Assembly (NCBI GenBank): GCA_018223385.1 | Contig: JAGTTR010000022.1 | Coordinates: 17,431 to 81,430 of the forward strand | From: Oscillospiraceae bacterium Marseille-Q3528 | GTDB taxonomy: Bacteria > Bacillota > Clostridia > Lachnospirales > Lachnospiraceae | Direction of reading: 5' to 3' | DNA length: 64,000 bases | Part shown: positions 18,495 to 26,295 of the stretch, in pieces | Layout of the letters: each line of letters opens with the position of its first letter | Numbering within the stretch: position 1 is the first letter of the stretch | Notes under the pieces: model-generated | What the model saw: the letters and a program-made list of their open reading frames with translations, nothing else | Database searches by the model: none | What the model was told of the DNA's origin: nothing | Translations under genes and position numbers: made by a program

Positions 18495-19352
18495 ATGGAA
18501 CTGAAACGTTGCGCAATGGTACTGGAGGGCGGCGCTGTGAAGGGCATTTTTACCTCCGGGGTACTGGATTATCTGATGAAAAGGGATTTTTATCCGGAGT
18601 ACGTGGTGGGCGTGTCCGCCGGTGCCTGCAATGCGGTGGATTATGTATCGAAGCAGCCGGGCCGTACCCGGGACTGCTTTATCACCCGGAGGCCGGATGA
18701 GCGGTATCTGCGGTTCAGCAACGTGTTCCGCCATCGTCCGGTGTACGACATGGACATGGTGTTTGACCAGTTTCCCAACAAATCCCATCCCTTTGATTTT
18801 GATACCTTTTACCGCTCGCCGATGAAATGTGAGATGGTGGTGACCAACTGCCTGACGGGAAAGGCGGAGTATAAGACGCCGGATCCGGACAAAAAGAAGT
18901 TCATGGATACGTGTCGGGCGTCCAGCAGCATGCCCTTCGTGTCGCCGCTGGTCATGCTGGATCATGTCCCTTATCTGGATGGCGGCATTGCGGATTCCGT
19001 GCCTCTTGCGCGGGCGCAGCAGCTGGGGTATGAGAAGATCGTGGTGGTGCTGACGAAGAACCGGGGTTACCGCAAGGAGCCCAGCCGCATGTTTACGAAA
19101 ATGGCGGCTTACGAGTACCGGAAATACCCGAAGCTGTGCCAGACCATTGCCAGACGTTATGTGGCCTACAACCGTACCATGGAGCGGCTGGAAAAGCTGG
19201 AGGAGGAAGGAAAGATTTTTGTCATCCGGCCGAGAATGAAGGCCATCGGGCGGATGGAGCAGGATCGGAAGAAGCTGGCGGCGTTTTACGTGGACGGCTA
19301 CCGCCTCATGGGAGAGCAGTACGCGGCCCTGTGCAAATATCTGGAAAAATAG
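18495..19352 (+). CDS. Patatin-like phospholipase
   Basis: A 285-residue patatin-family acyl hydrolase. The oxyanion-hole loop reads E-G-G-A-V-K-G (about 11-17), the nucleophile elbow G-V-S41-A-G is near 39-43 and the dyad aspartate is in D-G-G near 162. These form a Ser-Asp dyad that deacylates lipids. No signal peptide is visible, so it is probably cytoplasmic and acts on the inner membrane leaflet. This length fits the short bacterial group (RssA/YjjU-like). GAGGAGG lies nine bases before the ATG. It is the last gene of the Gre-M28-GNAT-patatin row, before a weak terminator. Confidence 0.88.
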   Translation: MELKRCAMVLEGGAVKGIFTSGVLDYLMKRDFYPEYVVGVSAGACNAVDYVSKQPGRTRDCFITRRPDERYLRFSNVFRHRPVYDMDMVFDQFPNKSHPFDFDTFYRSPMKCEMVVTNCLTGKAEYKTPDPDKKKFMDTCRASSSMPFVSPLVMLDHVPYLDGGIADSVPLARAQQLGYEKIVVVLTKNRGYRKEPSRMFTKMAAYEYRKYPKLCQTIARRYVAYNRTMERLEKLEEEGKIFVIRPRMKAIGRMEQDRKKLAAFYVDGYRLMGEQYAALCKYLEK

Positions 19353-19410
19353 CCAAAAGCCCTTTTCCAACAGAAGAAATTCTGGTAAAATAAATACAGA
19401 AGAATGCAGA

Positions 19411-19438
19411 AAGTGTCCGCATCGTTCGGGCACTTTTT
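19411..19438 (+). terminator. Short hairpin with T-run before hprK
   Basis: AAGTGTCCG and CGGGCACTT pair around a 7-base loop and run into TTTTT. It lies between the patatin gene and hprK, only about 20 bases before the hprK start, so it may act as either a terminator or an attenuator-like leader hairpin. Confidence 0.55.
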
Positions 19439-19459
19439 CGTTGTAAAAGGAGAGAGACT

Positions 19460-20398
19460 ATGGCATCGGTAAAGTTATCGAAATTTGTGGAGGCAATGGG
19501 CTTTAAGAACCTGACGCCGGACATTGATCTGACCAAGATCCGGCTCACCGTTCCTGATATTAACCGACCGGCACTGCAGCTGACAGGATATTTTGAGCAT
19601 TTTGATAAGGAAAGAGTGCAGATGGTGGGATATGTGGAGTATACCTATCTGCAGAACATGCCGCTGGAGCGTAAGATCGAGATCTACCGGCAGTATCTTT
19701 CCTATGAAGTTCCGTGTACGATCTTCTGCAGCCTGGCAAGCCCGGATCCGGAATTCCTGGAGCTGGCCGTGCAGTTTGGCCGTCCGGTATTTTACACCGA
19801 TCAGAAGACCTCTTCCGTGATGGCAAAGGTCATCCACTGGCTGAGCATTGAGCTGGCACCGTGTATTTCCATTCATGGTGTGCTGGTGGACGTATACGGC
19901 GAGGGGATTCTCATCATGGGGGAGAGCGGTATCGGTAAGAGCGAGGCGGCGCTGGAGCTCATCAAGCGGGGCCACCGTCTGGTTACCGATGATGTGGTGG
20001 AGATCCGCCGGATCAACGAGACAGAGCTCATCGGCACGTCCCCGGAGATCACGAGACATTTCATCGAGCTGCGGGGCATCGGTATCATCGATGTGAAGGC
20101 ACTGTTCGGTGTGGAGAGCGTAAAAGAGTCCCAGTCCATCGACCTGGTCATCAAGCTGGAGGACTGGAATAAGGATAAAGAATATGACCGTCTGGGCCTG
20201 GAGGAGGAGTATACGGAGTTTCTGGGCAACAAGGTGGTCTGCCATTCCCTGCCCATCCGTCCCGGCCGGAACCTGGCCATCATCGTAGAGTCTGCGGCAG
20301 TCAACCACAGACAGAAGAAGATGGGTTACAATGCGGCCAAGGAGCTGTACAAGCGGGTACAGGAGAGCCTGGCAAAGCGCAGAGAGGCTGACGACTGA
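19460..20398 (+). CDS. hprK: HPr kinase/phosphorylase
   Basis: A 312-residue HprK. It phosphorylates or dephosphorylates Ser46 of HPr (and Crh), linking glycolytic flux to CcpA carbon catabolite control. The C-terminal kinase domain has H139 in S-I-H-G, Walker A G-E-S-G-I-G-K-S at 154-161, the D-D pair in V-T-D-D-V-V near 177-178 and the family signature E-L-R-G-I-G-I-I-D-V near 203-212. The N-terminal half is the usual regulatory domain. AAAGGAGAG precedes the ATG. The glucokinase gene follows 97 bases later, a sensible carbon-metabolism pair. Confidence 0.96.
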   Translation: MASVKLSKFVEAMGFKNLTPDIDLTKIRLTVPDINRPALQLTGYFEHFDKERVQMVGYVEYTYLQNMPLERKIEIYRQYLSYEVPCTIFCSLASPDPEFLELAVQFGRPVFYTDQKTSSVMAKVIHWLSIELAPCISIHGVLVDVYGEGILIMGESGIGKSEAALELIKRGHRLVTDDVVEIRRINETELIGTSPEITRHFIELRGIGIIDVKALFGVESVKESQSIDLVIKLEDWNKDKEYDRLGLEEEYTEFLGNKVVCHSLPIRPGRNLAIIVESAAVNHRQKKMGYNAAKELYKRVQESLAKRREADD

Positions 20399-20495
20399 TC
20401 TGAGAATAGCGGATGACCGGCAATGGCCAGCAGGGTATCATGCATGCCATGTATAGAATAAATGAGATAGAAAAATGGAAGTGAGAGAAAAGACA

Positions 20496-21437
20496 ATGAG
20501 CAGATATGTATTTGGAATAGATGTGGGCGGAACGACGGTGAAATGCGGCCTCTTTGACCTGGAGGGCAATGTGCTGGACAAATGGGAGGTGCCCACCCGC
20601 AAGAAGGACGGTGGAAAATACATTCTGCCGGATGTGGCCGCCAGTGTGAAGAAGGTCATGGAGCATAAGGGCATAGATGCGGCGGACGTGGAAGGCCTTG
20701 GCGTGGGCGTTCCCGGGCCGGTGAACGAGGCCGGACAGGTGCCTGTGGCAGTCAATATTGGCTGGGGCTTCGTGGACGTGGCAAAGGAGATGCATGCGCT
20801 CACCGGCCTGAAGGTGCAGGCGGGCAATGATGCCAACGTGGCTGCCCTGGGAGAGATGTGGAAGGGCGGCGCCAGAGGCTGCCGCAATGTGGTGCTTGCC
20901 ACGCTGGGAACCGGTGTGGGCGGTGGCATCATCATCGGCGGAAAGGTGATCGCAGGCTCCCACGGTGCCGGTGGAGAGATCGGCCATATCCATGTGGAGG
21001 ATGCAGAAGAGGAAGTGTGCAACTGTGGCAATAAGGGCTGTCTGGAGCAGATGGCATCGGCTACAGGCATCGTCCGGCTGGCAAGGCGGCATCTGGCGGC
21101 ATCGGATGAGCCGTCCCTGCTGCGGGATAAGAGTAAGAAGCTCTCAGCCAAGCTTGTCTTTGATGCGGTGAAGGAAGGCGATGCGCTGGCCTGCGAGATC
21201 GCAGATCAGTTTGGCTGGTATCTGGGCAGAGCCTTCGCGCAGATCGCAGGAGTGGTGGATCCGGAGGTGTTTGTGCTGGGCGGCGGTGTATCCAAAGCGG
21301 GCCCCATCCTCATTGATTATGTGAAGAAATATTACCTGCAGTATGTATTCCCCACCTGCCGGGAGGCAAACTTTGTACTGGCTCAGCTGGGAAATGATGC
21401 GGGTATCTACGGCGCAGCGAAACTGGTGTTAGAATAG
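20496..21437 (+). CDS. glcK: ROK-family glucokinase
   Basis: A 313-residue ROK-family sugar kinase that makes glucose 6-phosphate. The phosphate-binding D-V-G-G-T-T is at 9-14, G-A-G-G-E-I-G-H-I lies before the zinc site, and the ROK cysteine motif is C175-x-C177-G-x-x-G-C182-L-E. I prefer the ATG at 20496 over one 21 bases upstream because GGAAGTGAGAG is well spaced to it and the mature family N-terminus begins a few residues before the phosphate loop. Other ROK kinases of mannose or N-acetylglucosamine cannot be excluded, but the hprK context and the Firmicutes-type sequence favour glucokinase. Confidence 0.9.
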   Translation: MSRYVFGIDVGGTTVKCGLFDLEGNVLDKWEVPTRKKDGGKYILPDVAASVKKVMEHKGIDAADVEGLGVGVPGPVNEAGQVPVAVNIGWGFVDVAKEMHALTGLKVQAGNDANVAALGEMWKGGARGCRNVVLATLGTGVGGGIIIGGKVIAGSHGAGGEIGHIHVEDAEEEVCNCGNKGCLEQMASATGIVRLARRHLAASDEPSLLRDKSKKLSAKLVFDAVKEGDALACEIADQFGWYLGRAFAQIAGVVDPEVFVLGGGVSKAGPILIDYVKKYYLQYVFPTCREANFVLAQLGNDAGIYGAAKLVLE

Positions 21438-21526
21438 CGGGAGAGATCCACAGAAGCAGTGTGGATGACTGTCCGAATGCTGCTGAAAGAATGTTGAAAA
21501 CTTTAGTATTGTGCAGTTTGAAAGAA

Positions 21527-21590
21527 ATGCCCTGCAAATCGGTCAGGATTTTGTGAAATCCGGTGATTGACTTTGCAGGGCAAATTTTGT
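21527..21590 (+). terminator. Terminator of glcK
   Basis: A long hairpin: TGCCCTGCAAA pairs with TTTGCAGGGCA, with an inner GGATTT-tgtg-AAATCC stem, followed by AATTTT. The promoter of the next short unit overlaps its 3' arm. Confidence 0.7.
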
Positions 21591-21601
21591 ATCATAATAG
21601 C

Positions 21602-21673
21602 AAGTTCAGAGGAACAAAGAACTACATAATGAATTAGCCGACAAAGACGTCACTACTCAAGTGGCGTCTTTTT
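21602..21673 (+). ncRNA. Candidate small RNA (about 72 nt) with its own promoter and terminator
   Basis: TTGACT at 21567-21572, a 17-base spacer and TATCAT at 21590-21595 form a plausible promoter. The transcript would begin near 21602 and end at a terminator with AAAGACGTCAC pairing with GTGGCGTCTTTTT (21643-21673). No real protein fits inside; an AGAGGAAC site leads only to ATG-AAT-TAG, a two-codon frame. The unit is therefore a candidate non-coding RNA. It could also be a leftover leader or a second terminator of glcK. The unexplained remainder of this 474-base gap is T-rich. Confidence 0.35.
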
Positions 21674-21723
21674 ACCTTTTTTTGGACAATAGGTCCTATT
21701 CTCTCCCTTTTTTTCCGACCAAT

Positions 21724-21752
21724 GACTAGATCGCGAGCAATCGCGACTAGTC
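21724..21752. repeat. Near-perfect 29-bp palindrome
   Basis: GACTAG-a-TCGCGA-gcaa-TCGCGA-CTAGTC, a two-step inverted repeat with one unpaired base. It sits between the small-RNA candidate and the PBP1A terminator and has no T-run directly after it. Its role is unknown; a protein-binding site or remnant of a mobile element is possible. Confidence 0.6.
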
Positions 21753-21802
21753 GATTGTGGTTGGTATTTTTTTGCCCAAATTCATCCGCAGCGGGATAGC
21801 AA

Positions 21803-21868
21803 AAGCCCCGGAGATGGGAACGTGAACAGATCTGGCATCTGTCACGAACCCGTTTCCGGGGCTGTTTT
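21803..21868 (-). terminator. Terminator of the PBP1A gene, possibly bidirectional
   Basis: AAGCCCCGG (21803-21811) pairs with CCGGGGCT (21856-21863), with an inner GGAACGTG/CACGAACCC portion. A TTTT run follows on the minus strand and GTTTTT on the plus strand, so it can stop transcripts from both sides. Confidence 0.8.
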
Positions 21869-21911
21869 TGTCTTTACCTATTCTTTTATAGGTTGGAGAG
21901 TTTATCAGTGG

Positions 21912-24632
21912 CTATCCTTCAGGATTAGCTGCATCCTGTCCGGTGGTATCTGTACCGCCGGTGTCACCTGCGCCGGTATCGGCGGCAGGCTGGTTATTCG
22001 GGTTGTTCAGGTCATCCACGGATACGGACGGCACGTCGCCGTTCACATGGATGGGGCACAGACCGGTGGCGATGTCTGCCGGGATCGTGTACGGCGTATC
22101 GTCGGTGGTGCCTTCCGCAGGCTCCGGCCGTTTGATATATGCCTGGGTGATCCGCAGCTCCTCCGGACAGAACTGGCTGGCCAGCTGGCCGGACTCTGCA
22201 CAGATGGATACTCTTACGTGCACATCGCAGTAATCCGTGGGCTCTGTTCCTGTCTCAAAGACCTCGGTTGTCACCATGCTGCCTCTCGGATCGCTGTCAC
22301 ACAGGCCCGCCACGGCTAGTTTGCCGGATTTCTTACAAACCGTTGCCGTGGAAATATTGTCCGGCTTGGTAAAGTCCTTGTTTTCCAGATTTGCATGAAC
22401 CCGGGACATGACCTTCTTCCACAGGATCTTGTGGAAATTCCGGCTGTTGCTGGGCAGGGATTCGTTGGAATCGTAACCGCTCCACACGCCGCAGGTGTAG
22501 TATGGGGAGTAGCCCTCAAACCACACATCGCGGAAATCGTTGGATGTTCCGGACTTTCCGGCCAGTGTCATGCCGGAGAAGTTGGCGATGGTACTCGTTC
22601 CTCTGGTGAGAACGCCCTTCATCACATCGGTGAGTAGCCATGCGGTTGTCTCCTTGATGGCCCGGTTGGATTCCGGTGTGGTGTTATCCAGGATCACTTC
22701 GCCGTCATGGTTGACAACTTTCGTGTAAAATACCGGCGGATTGTATGTGCCGCCGTTGGCGATGGCCGCATAGGCTGCCGTCAGCTCCAGGTTGGTGACA
22801 CCATCGGTGAGGCCGCCCAGTGCCATGGACTGGTTGATATCGGTAAATGTCTTGGATACTTTCTGTCCATTTTCCCACACATAGCGGGTTTCATTTTCCA
22901 CCAGAGAGTCTATGTGGAACCGGTTTTTCGCGTAATCAAATCCCGCCTGGGGGGTGATGGCTGTCAGCACCTTGACCGCCGGAATATTGTAGGAAAATAC
23001 AATGTTGTCCCGGATGCTGGTCATGCCGTGGTACCGGTCGGAGTTGAAGTTGGTGACCGGCTGACCGCTGGCGTAGGTGTACGGGCAGTCGTCGATGCCG
23101 GTGGCTACCGTATAGCCGTAGGCGTCAATGGCAGGTGCGTAGGCACTGATGACCTTGAAGGTGGAACCCGGGGAACGGGTCGTGTTGGTGGCACGGTTCA
23201 GCGTCAGGTTTGCGGTCTTGTCGCCGCGGCCGCCCACGATGGCCTTCACATAGCCGGTGGCCTGTTCCATGAGCACCATGGATGTCTGGGGCTGCGGGGT
23301 CAGGTCAATGCGCTCGCCCAGCACCTCATCGCCCAGCTCCAGTACATCGGTCTTGTACTGCTCCACATATTCGTTGGCCTTGTCTGCGGATGCAAACAGG
23401 GTGGAGAAGGTGCCGCCGTCCACGCCTTTGACACCCTGGGACTTGAAGTGGCTCACCAGCATTTCAATACTGTGGTTCTCGGTAGTGCCGTCAGCCTTCT
23501 TCACCGTCAGGGCGTAGTCCAGGCTCACCTGGGTGCCTGCCGGATAGTTGTCCGGGTTGGAGTATTCCTCATCGGCAATGGCCTGAATGGACGGATCCTG
23601 AGTGGAATAAATGCTCAAACCGCCGCTGTACAGCAGGTTGTAAGCCTGGTTGTGGCTGTAACCCAGCTTGTTTTCCAGATCGTTCATGACCTGCTCGATG
23701 GTTGCGTCTACAAAATATGTATTGTACGTATCTGCAGTATCTTCTACTTCCTTGTTGACCTCCTGGATCCGGGAGTACACGTCATCAGCCAGCGCTTCCT
23801 CGTACTGATCCTGATCGATATATCCCTGTTCCAGCATGTTTTTCAGCACCTGTGCCCGGCGCTCCTGGTTCTTCTCCGGGTTCGTGATGGGGTTCAGGCT
23901 GGTGGGGCTCTTGGTGATGCCTGCGATACATGCGGATTCTGACAGCGTCAGCTCGGAAACGGGCTTGCCGAAATAGCGGTAGGATGCCGCTTGTACACCC
24001 AGGGTATTCTGTCCCAGGTTGATGGTGTTCAGATAATTTTCCAGGATCTGCTTCTTGTCCATGACCTTCTCCAGCTGCAGGGCAAGGTACTGCTCCTGGA
24101 TCTTTCGCTGGATCTTGTCCACGAAGCCTTTCTCCTCCACCCAGGTCGTGAAGACGTTATTCTTCAGAAGCTGCTGGGTGATGGTGCTGGCTCCCTCTTT
24201 AAATTTGAAGCCCCGGGCAATGCCCCTGACAGCCGCACGCAGGATACCCTGCGGGTCGATCCCGTGGTGCTGGTAAAAACGCTCATCCTCGATGGCGACA
24301 AAGGCGTGCTGCAGATCCTCGGGGATGTCGTCGATCTTGACATACACCCGGTTCGCGCTGGACGCCACCAGGGAGGAAATCTGGTTCCCTTCCGAATCAT
24401 AGATGAAAGATTTATAAGATTCCGGAGATACATTGATATTGGTAATATCCGGTGCTGCATCTATAATTCCTTTCATGACACCGACGCCGGCGCATGTGCC
24501 GAGAACGACAATCGCCAGCAGGCAGATGATAAATCCTTTGAAGAAAACGACGCTGAGCTTCTTTCCCATCTTGCGGGATTTGCTGTTCAGTGCCTTCTGT
24601 TTGGCAGAGGTACTCTTTTTTCCATAATTCAT
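21912..24632 (-). CDS. Class A penicillin-binding protein (PBP1A type)
   Basis: A 906-residue bifunctional cell-wall synthase. A short cytoplasmic basic N-terminus is followed by one membrane anchor at about 28-52. The glycosyltransferase (GT51) domain has the catalytic glutamate in A-I-E115-D-E-R-F-Y and the G-A-S-T-I-T-Q-Q motif near 147-154. The transpeptidase domain has the active-site serine in S-P-G-S-T-F-K near 488, an S-Y-N motif about 60 residues later and K-S-G-T-S near 690. The C-terminus carries a cysteine-containing region followed by a low-complexity Asp/Gly/Thr tail. It polymerises glycan strands and cross-links stem peptides outside the membrane. The gene is transcribed alone, divergent from the small gene at 24907. 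Confidence 0.93.
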   Translation of the reverse strand: MNYGKKSTSAKQKALNSKSRKMGKKLSVVFFKGFIICLLAIVVLGTCAGVGVMKGIIDAAPDITNINVSPESYKSFIYDSEGNQISSLVASSANRVYVKIDDIPEDLQHAFVAIEDERFYQHHGIDPQGILRAAVRGIARGFKFKEGASTITQQLLKNNVFTTWVEEKGFVDKIQRKIQEQYLALQLEKVMDKKQILENYLNTINLGQNTLGVQAASYRYFGKPVSELTLSESACIAGITKSPTSLNPITNPEKNQERRAQVLKNMLEQGYIDQDQYEEALADDVYSRIQEVNKEVEDTADTYNTYFVDATIEQVMNDLENKLGYSHNQAYNLLYSGGLSIYSTQDPSIQAIADEEYSNPDNYPAGTQVSLDYALTVKKADGTTENHSIEMLVSHFKSQGVKGVDGGTFSTLFASADKANEYVEQYKTDVLELGDEVLGERIDLTPQPQTSMVLMEQATGYVKAIVGGRGDKTANLTLNRATNTTRSPGSTFKVISAYAPAIDAYGYTVATGIDDCPYTYASGQPVTNFNSDRYHGMTSIRDNIVFSYNIPAVKVLTAITPQAGFDYAKNRFHIDSLVENETRYVWENGQKVSKTFTDINQSMALGGLTDGVTNLELTAAYAAIANGGTYNPPVFYTKVVNHDGEVILDNTTPESNRAIKETTAWLLTDVMKGVLTRGTSTIANFSGMTLAGKSGTSNDFRDVWFEGYSPYYTCGVWSGYDSNESLPSNSRNFHKILWKKVMSRVHANLENKDFTKPDNISTATVCKKSGKLAVAGLCDSDPRGSMVTTEVFETGTEPTDYCDVHVRVSICAESGQLASQFCPEELRITQAYIKRPEPAEGTTDDTPYTIPADIATGLCPIHVNGDVPSVSVDDLNNPNNQPAADTGAGDTGGTDTTGQDAANPEG

Positions 24633-24716
24633 GAAATTGCCTCCTTTATCCCGTTATTATATCAAATTGCAATAATGAATACAATCAGCTTCATATTTTT
24701 TTAAGATAAGTTCAGT

Positions 24717-24775
24717 CATTCGTTGCCGGGGAAAGATCTTGTGCTTGCACAGAGATCTGGACGCGGGAACGAATG
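24717..24775. repeat. Palindromic intergenic element with AGATCT core
   Basis: CATTCGTT at the left pairs with AACGAATG at the right. The core has AGATCT-tgTGCttGCAcag-AGATCT. The core resembles module B of the AGTTCAC-bounded elements (GACAGAT..CATGC..GAAATCTG), although the ends differ. It sits between the divergent PBP1A gene and the 24907 gene. Confidence 0.6.
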
Positions 24776-24906
24776 AGCGGAGCGCCGGGTAATGAGCAGA
24801 AATGTAGTCATTCTCTCACAAGCATCTGCATATATTAGAAATATATACATGATTTCCTATCGTAATTTACAGGGACATGCTATAATAACGGAAAGGAATG
24901 ACAAAC

Positions 24907-25209
24907 ATGGATGCATGGATATACCGCGGCGGACAGACCATCTGGGACGATGAACACCGGCCCATCCGCCTGGAATATTATCTGCAAAGAGAAGTCCGAG
25001 ACGTGCGCACCGGAACGTGTATCTACGGGATCCGGGTGGAACAGTACCGGGAAATCGGCGGGCGGACAAGCTACGAGGAGGAGACAGCGCCGGCCCTGTC
25101 CTATTCCGGCCGCCAGGTGGCCGGGCTCATTGAAAAACTGCGGCGGCTGTCCGTGACGCCCACGGGGCTGCTGGAGGCAGTGGATGATGAGGTGGGGGAG
25201 TGGGTGTAA
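24907..25209 (+). CDS. Small conserved protein of unknown function (DUF6514-like?)
   Basis: A 100-residue soluble protein with no membrane segment. The central part has a strand with C-I-Y-G-I-R-V-E-Q-Y. The C-terminus has a helix and a T-P-T-G-L-L-E-A-V-D-D-E-V pattern. That layout (a 'YGI' strand, then a late 'P..L..V.D.' motif) recalls a small Clostridia family I know as DUF6514, but this assignment is tentative. I chose ATG 24907 over 24898 because AAAGGA (24892-24897) is properly spaced only to the former. A TATAAT at 24881-24886 is the likely -10 box, with no good -35. No function can be assigned. Confidence 0.65.
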   Translation: MDAWIYRGGQTIWDDEHRPIRLEYYLQREVRDVRTGTCIYGIRVEQYREIGGRTSYEEETAPALSYSGRQVAGLIEKLRRLSVTPTGLLEAVDDEVGEWV

Positions 25210-25213
25210 GTTA

Positions 25214-25389
25214 TGCCGCGCCGATTCTGCACTGGCCCGTTGATTTTCTGCGTTTTGCTGCGCCGCCGATGGCTGAACGATTGCGCAAACTCGCCTGAGA
25301 ACAGGCTCGGACAAGCGCAACCGGCCAGCGCTATGCTCGCAAAACTGGAAAATCTGCCGACGGCCAGAGGGCAGAATCGGCGCGGCAGG
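25214..25389. repeat. ~176-bp imperfect palindrome (MITE-like element)
   Basis: The two halves are imperfect reverse complements. The outer ends match exactly over GCCGCGCCGATTCTGC. Inside, matching blocks TGGCC, GATTTTC, GTTTTGC and a TTGCGC block occur in the same order on both arms, and the centre is GCCTG-agaa-CAGGC. The whole could fold into one long hairpin. It fills the gap between the 24907 gene and yigZ. It happens to be open in the yigZ frame, which creates a false N-terminal extension. No transposase is nearby. Confidence 0.75.
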
Positions 25390-25461
25390 AACCCGGTGGA
25401 GGAGTGGAAGCGTTTTGCTGCGCTGCGGGGAAAATTTGGAAAAGAAAGAGAGACTGGAGCA

Positions 25462-26139
25462 ATGGCTGAAAATACAAAGGATAGCTTTCTGATGACGCTG
25501 GAGGGCGGGGAAGGGGAGATCGTGGAGAAAAAGTCCCGATTTATCGCCACGGTTCGCCCGGTGGCGTCGGAGGAGGAAGCACTGGCTTTTATTGAGGAGA
25601 TGAAGAAGAAATACTGGGACGCGCGTCACAACTGCTCGGCGTTTGTGATCGGCCGCAACCAGGAGCTGATGCGTTTTTCGGATGACGGGGAGCCCCAGGG
25701 GACGGCGGGAAAGCCGATGCTGGATGTGCTGCTGGGGGAAGGATTACATAATACGGCAGTGGTGGTGACCCGGTATTTCGGCGGCACGCTGCTGGGGACG
25801 GGCGGCCTTGTCCGGGCGTATTCCGGGGCGGTGCAGGAGGGACTGCGTCATGCGGTGACGGCGGAGCAGTGCTATGGCATCCGGCTGTCCATTGAGACGG
25901 ACTATAACGGCATCGGCAAGATCCAGTACATTCTCGGTCAGCGGGGCATTGCCACCCTGTCCTCAGAATATACAGATAAGGTGATGCTGGAGGTGTTGGT
26001 CCCGGCAGCGCAGCAGGGAGAACTGACGGCAGCGCTGACGGAGGGCACCAACGGACGGGCGGTGCTGACACCGGGGGATCCGTGCTGGTACCTTATGGTG
26101 GATGGAGAACTGTTGCCGGATCGGATTATGCCGGCGTAG
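25462..26139 (+). CDS. YigZ/IMPACT-family protein
   Basis: A 225-residue protein of the YigZ family (IMPACT N-terminal fold plus a ferredoxin-like C-terminal domain). The hallmark K-S-R-F-I-A near 20-25 is followed by W-D-A-R-H-N-C-S-A-F near 52-61 and F-S-D-D-G-E-P-Q-G-T-A-G-K-P-M-L near 73-88. The eukaryotic relative IMPACT binds GCN1 and dampens the amino-acid starvation response; the bacterial role is unclear, and nucleic-acid or ribosome binding has been proposed. The open frame continues 83 codons upstream, but that part lies in a palindromic repeat and has no ribosome-binding site. GACTGGAGC before 25462 and the family's usual length (about 210-220) fix the start. Confidence 0.88.
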   Translation: MAENTKDSFLMTLEGGEGEIVEKKSRFIATVRPVASEEEALAFIEEMKKKYWDARHNCSAFVIGRNQELMRFSDDGEPQGTAGKPMLDVLLGEGLHNTAVVVTRYFGGTLLGTGGLVRAYSGAVQEGLRHAVTAEQCYGIRLSIETDYNGIGKIQYILGQRGIATLSSEYTDKVMLEVLVPAAQQGELTAALTEGTNGRAVLTPGDPCWYLMVDGELLPDRIMPA

Positions 26140-26224
26140 ACAATCGATCCCCGGACCACGTTGGGGCTTTGCATTTTTGGAAAAATCTTGTATGAGAAAA
26201 ATATCAGCCTTCTATGATGCGAAA

Positions 26225-26257
26225 AAAGGAGATCCCGCGAAGGATCTCCTTTTTACA
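26225..26257. terminator. Bidirectional terminator between yigZ and typA
   Basis: AAAAAAGGAGATC-ccgcgaag-GATCTCCTTTTT: an 8-9 bp stem with A-run and T-run on opposite sides. It serves both convergent genes. Confidence 0.9.
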
Positions 26258-26295
26258 CGCCCGAAAGCATATTTTTATTGAAAATTTTGTTCTAT

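Noticed and set aside
18495..19352. Patatin gene as part of an anti-phage CBASS system
   Set aside because: Phospholipase effectors occur in CBASS, but no cyclase or other defence gene is adjacent. The neighbours are a GNAT, an M28 peptidase and hprK.
17850..19433. Minus-strand open frame opposite the GNAT and patatin genes
   Set aside because: It is a shadow of two real genes; its composition is His/Leu/Arg-heavy and it has no family motif.
25213..25461. N-terminal extension of YigZ or a separate small gene
   Set aside because: The stretch is one long palindrome, lacks a ribosome-binding site, and the family length fits the start at 25462.
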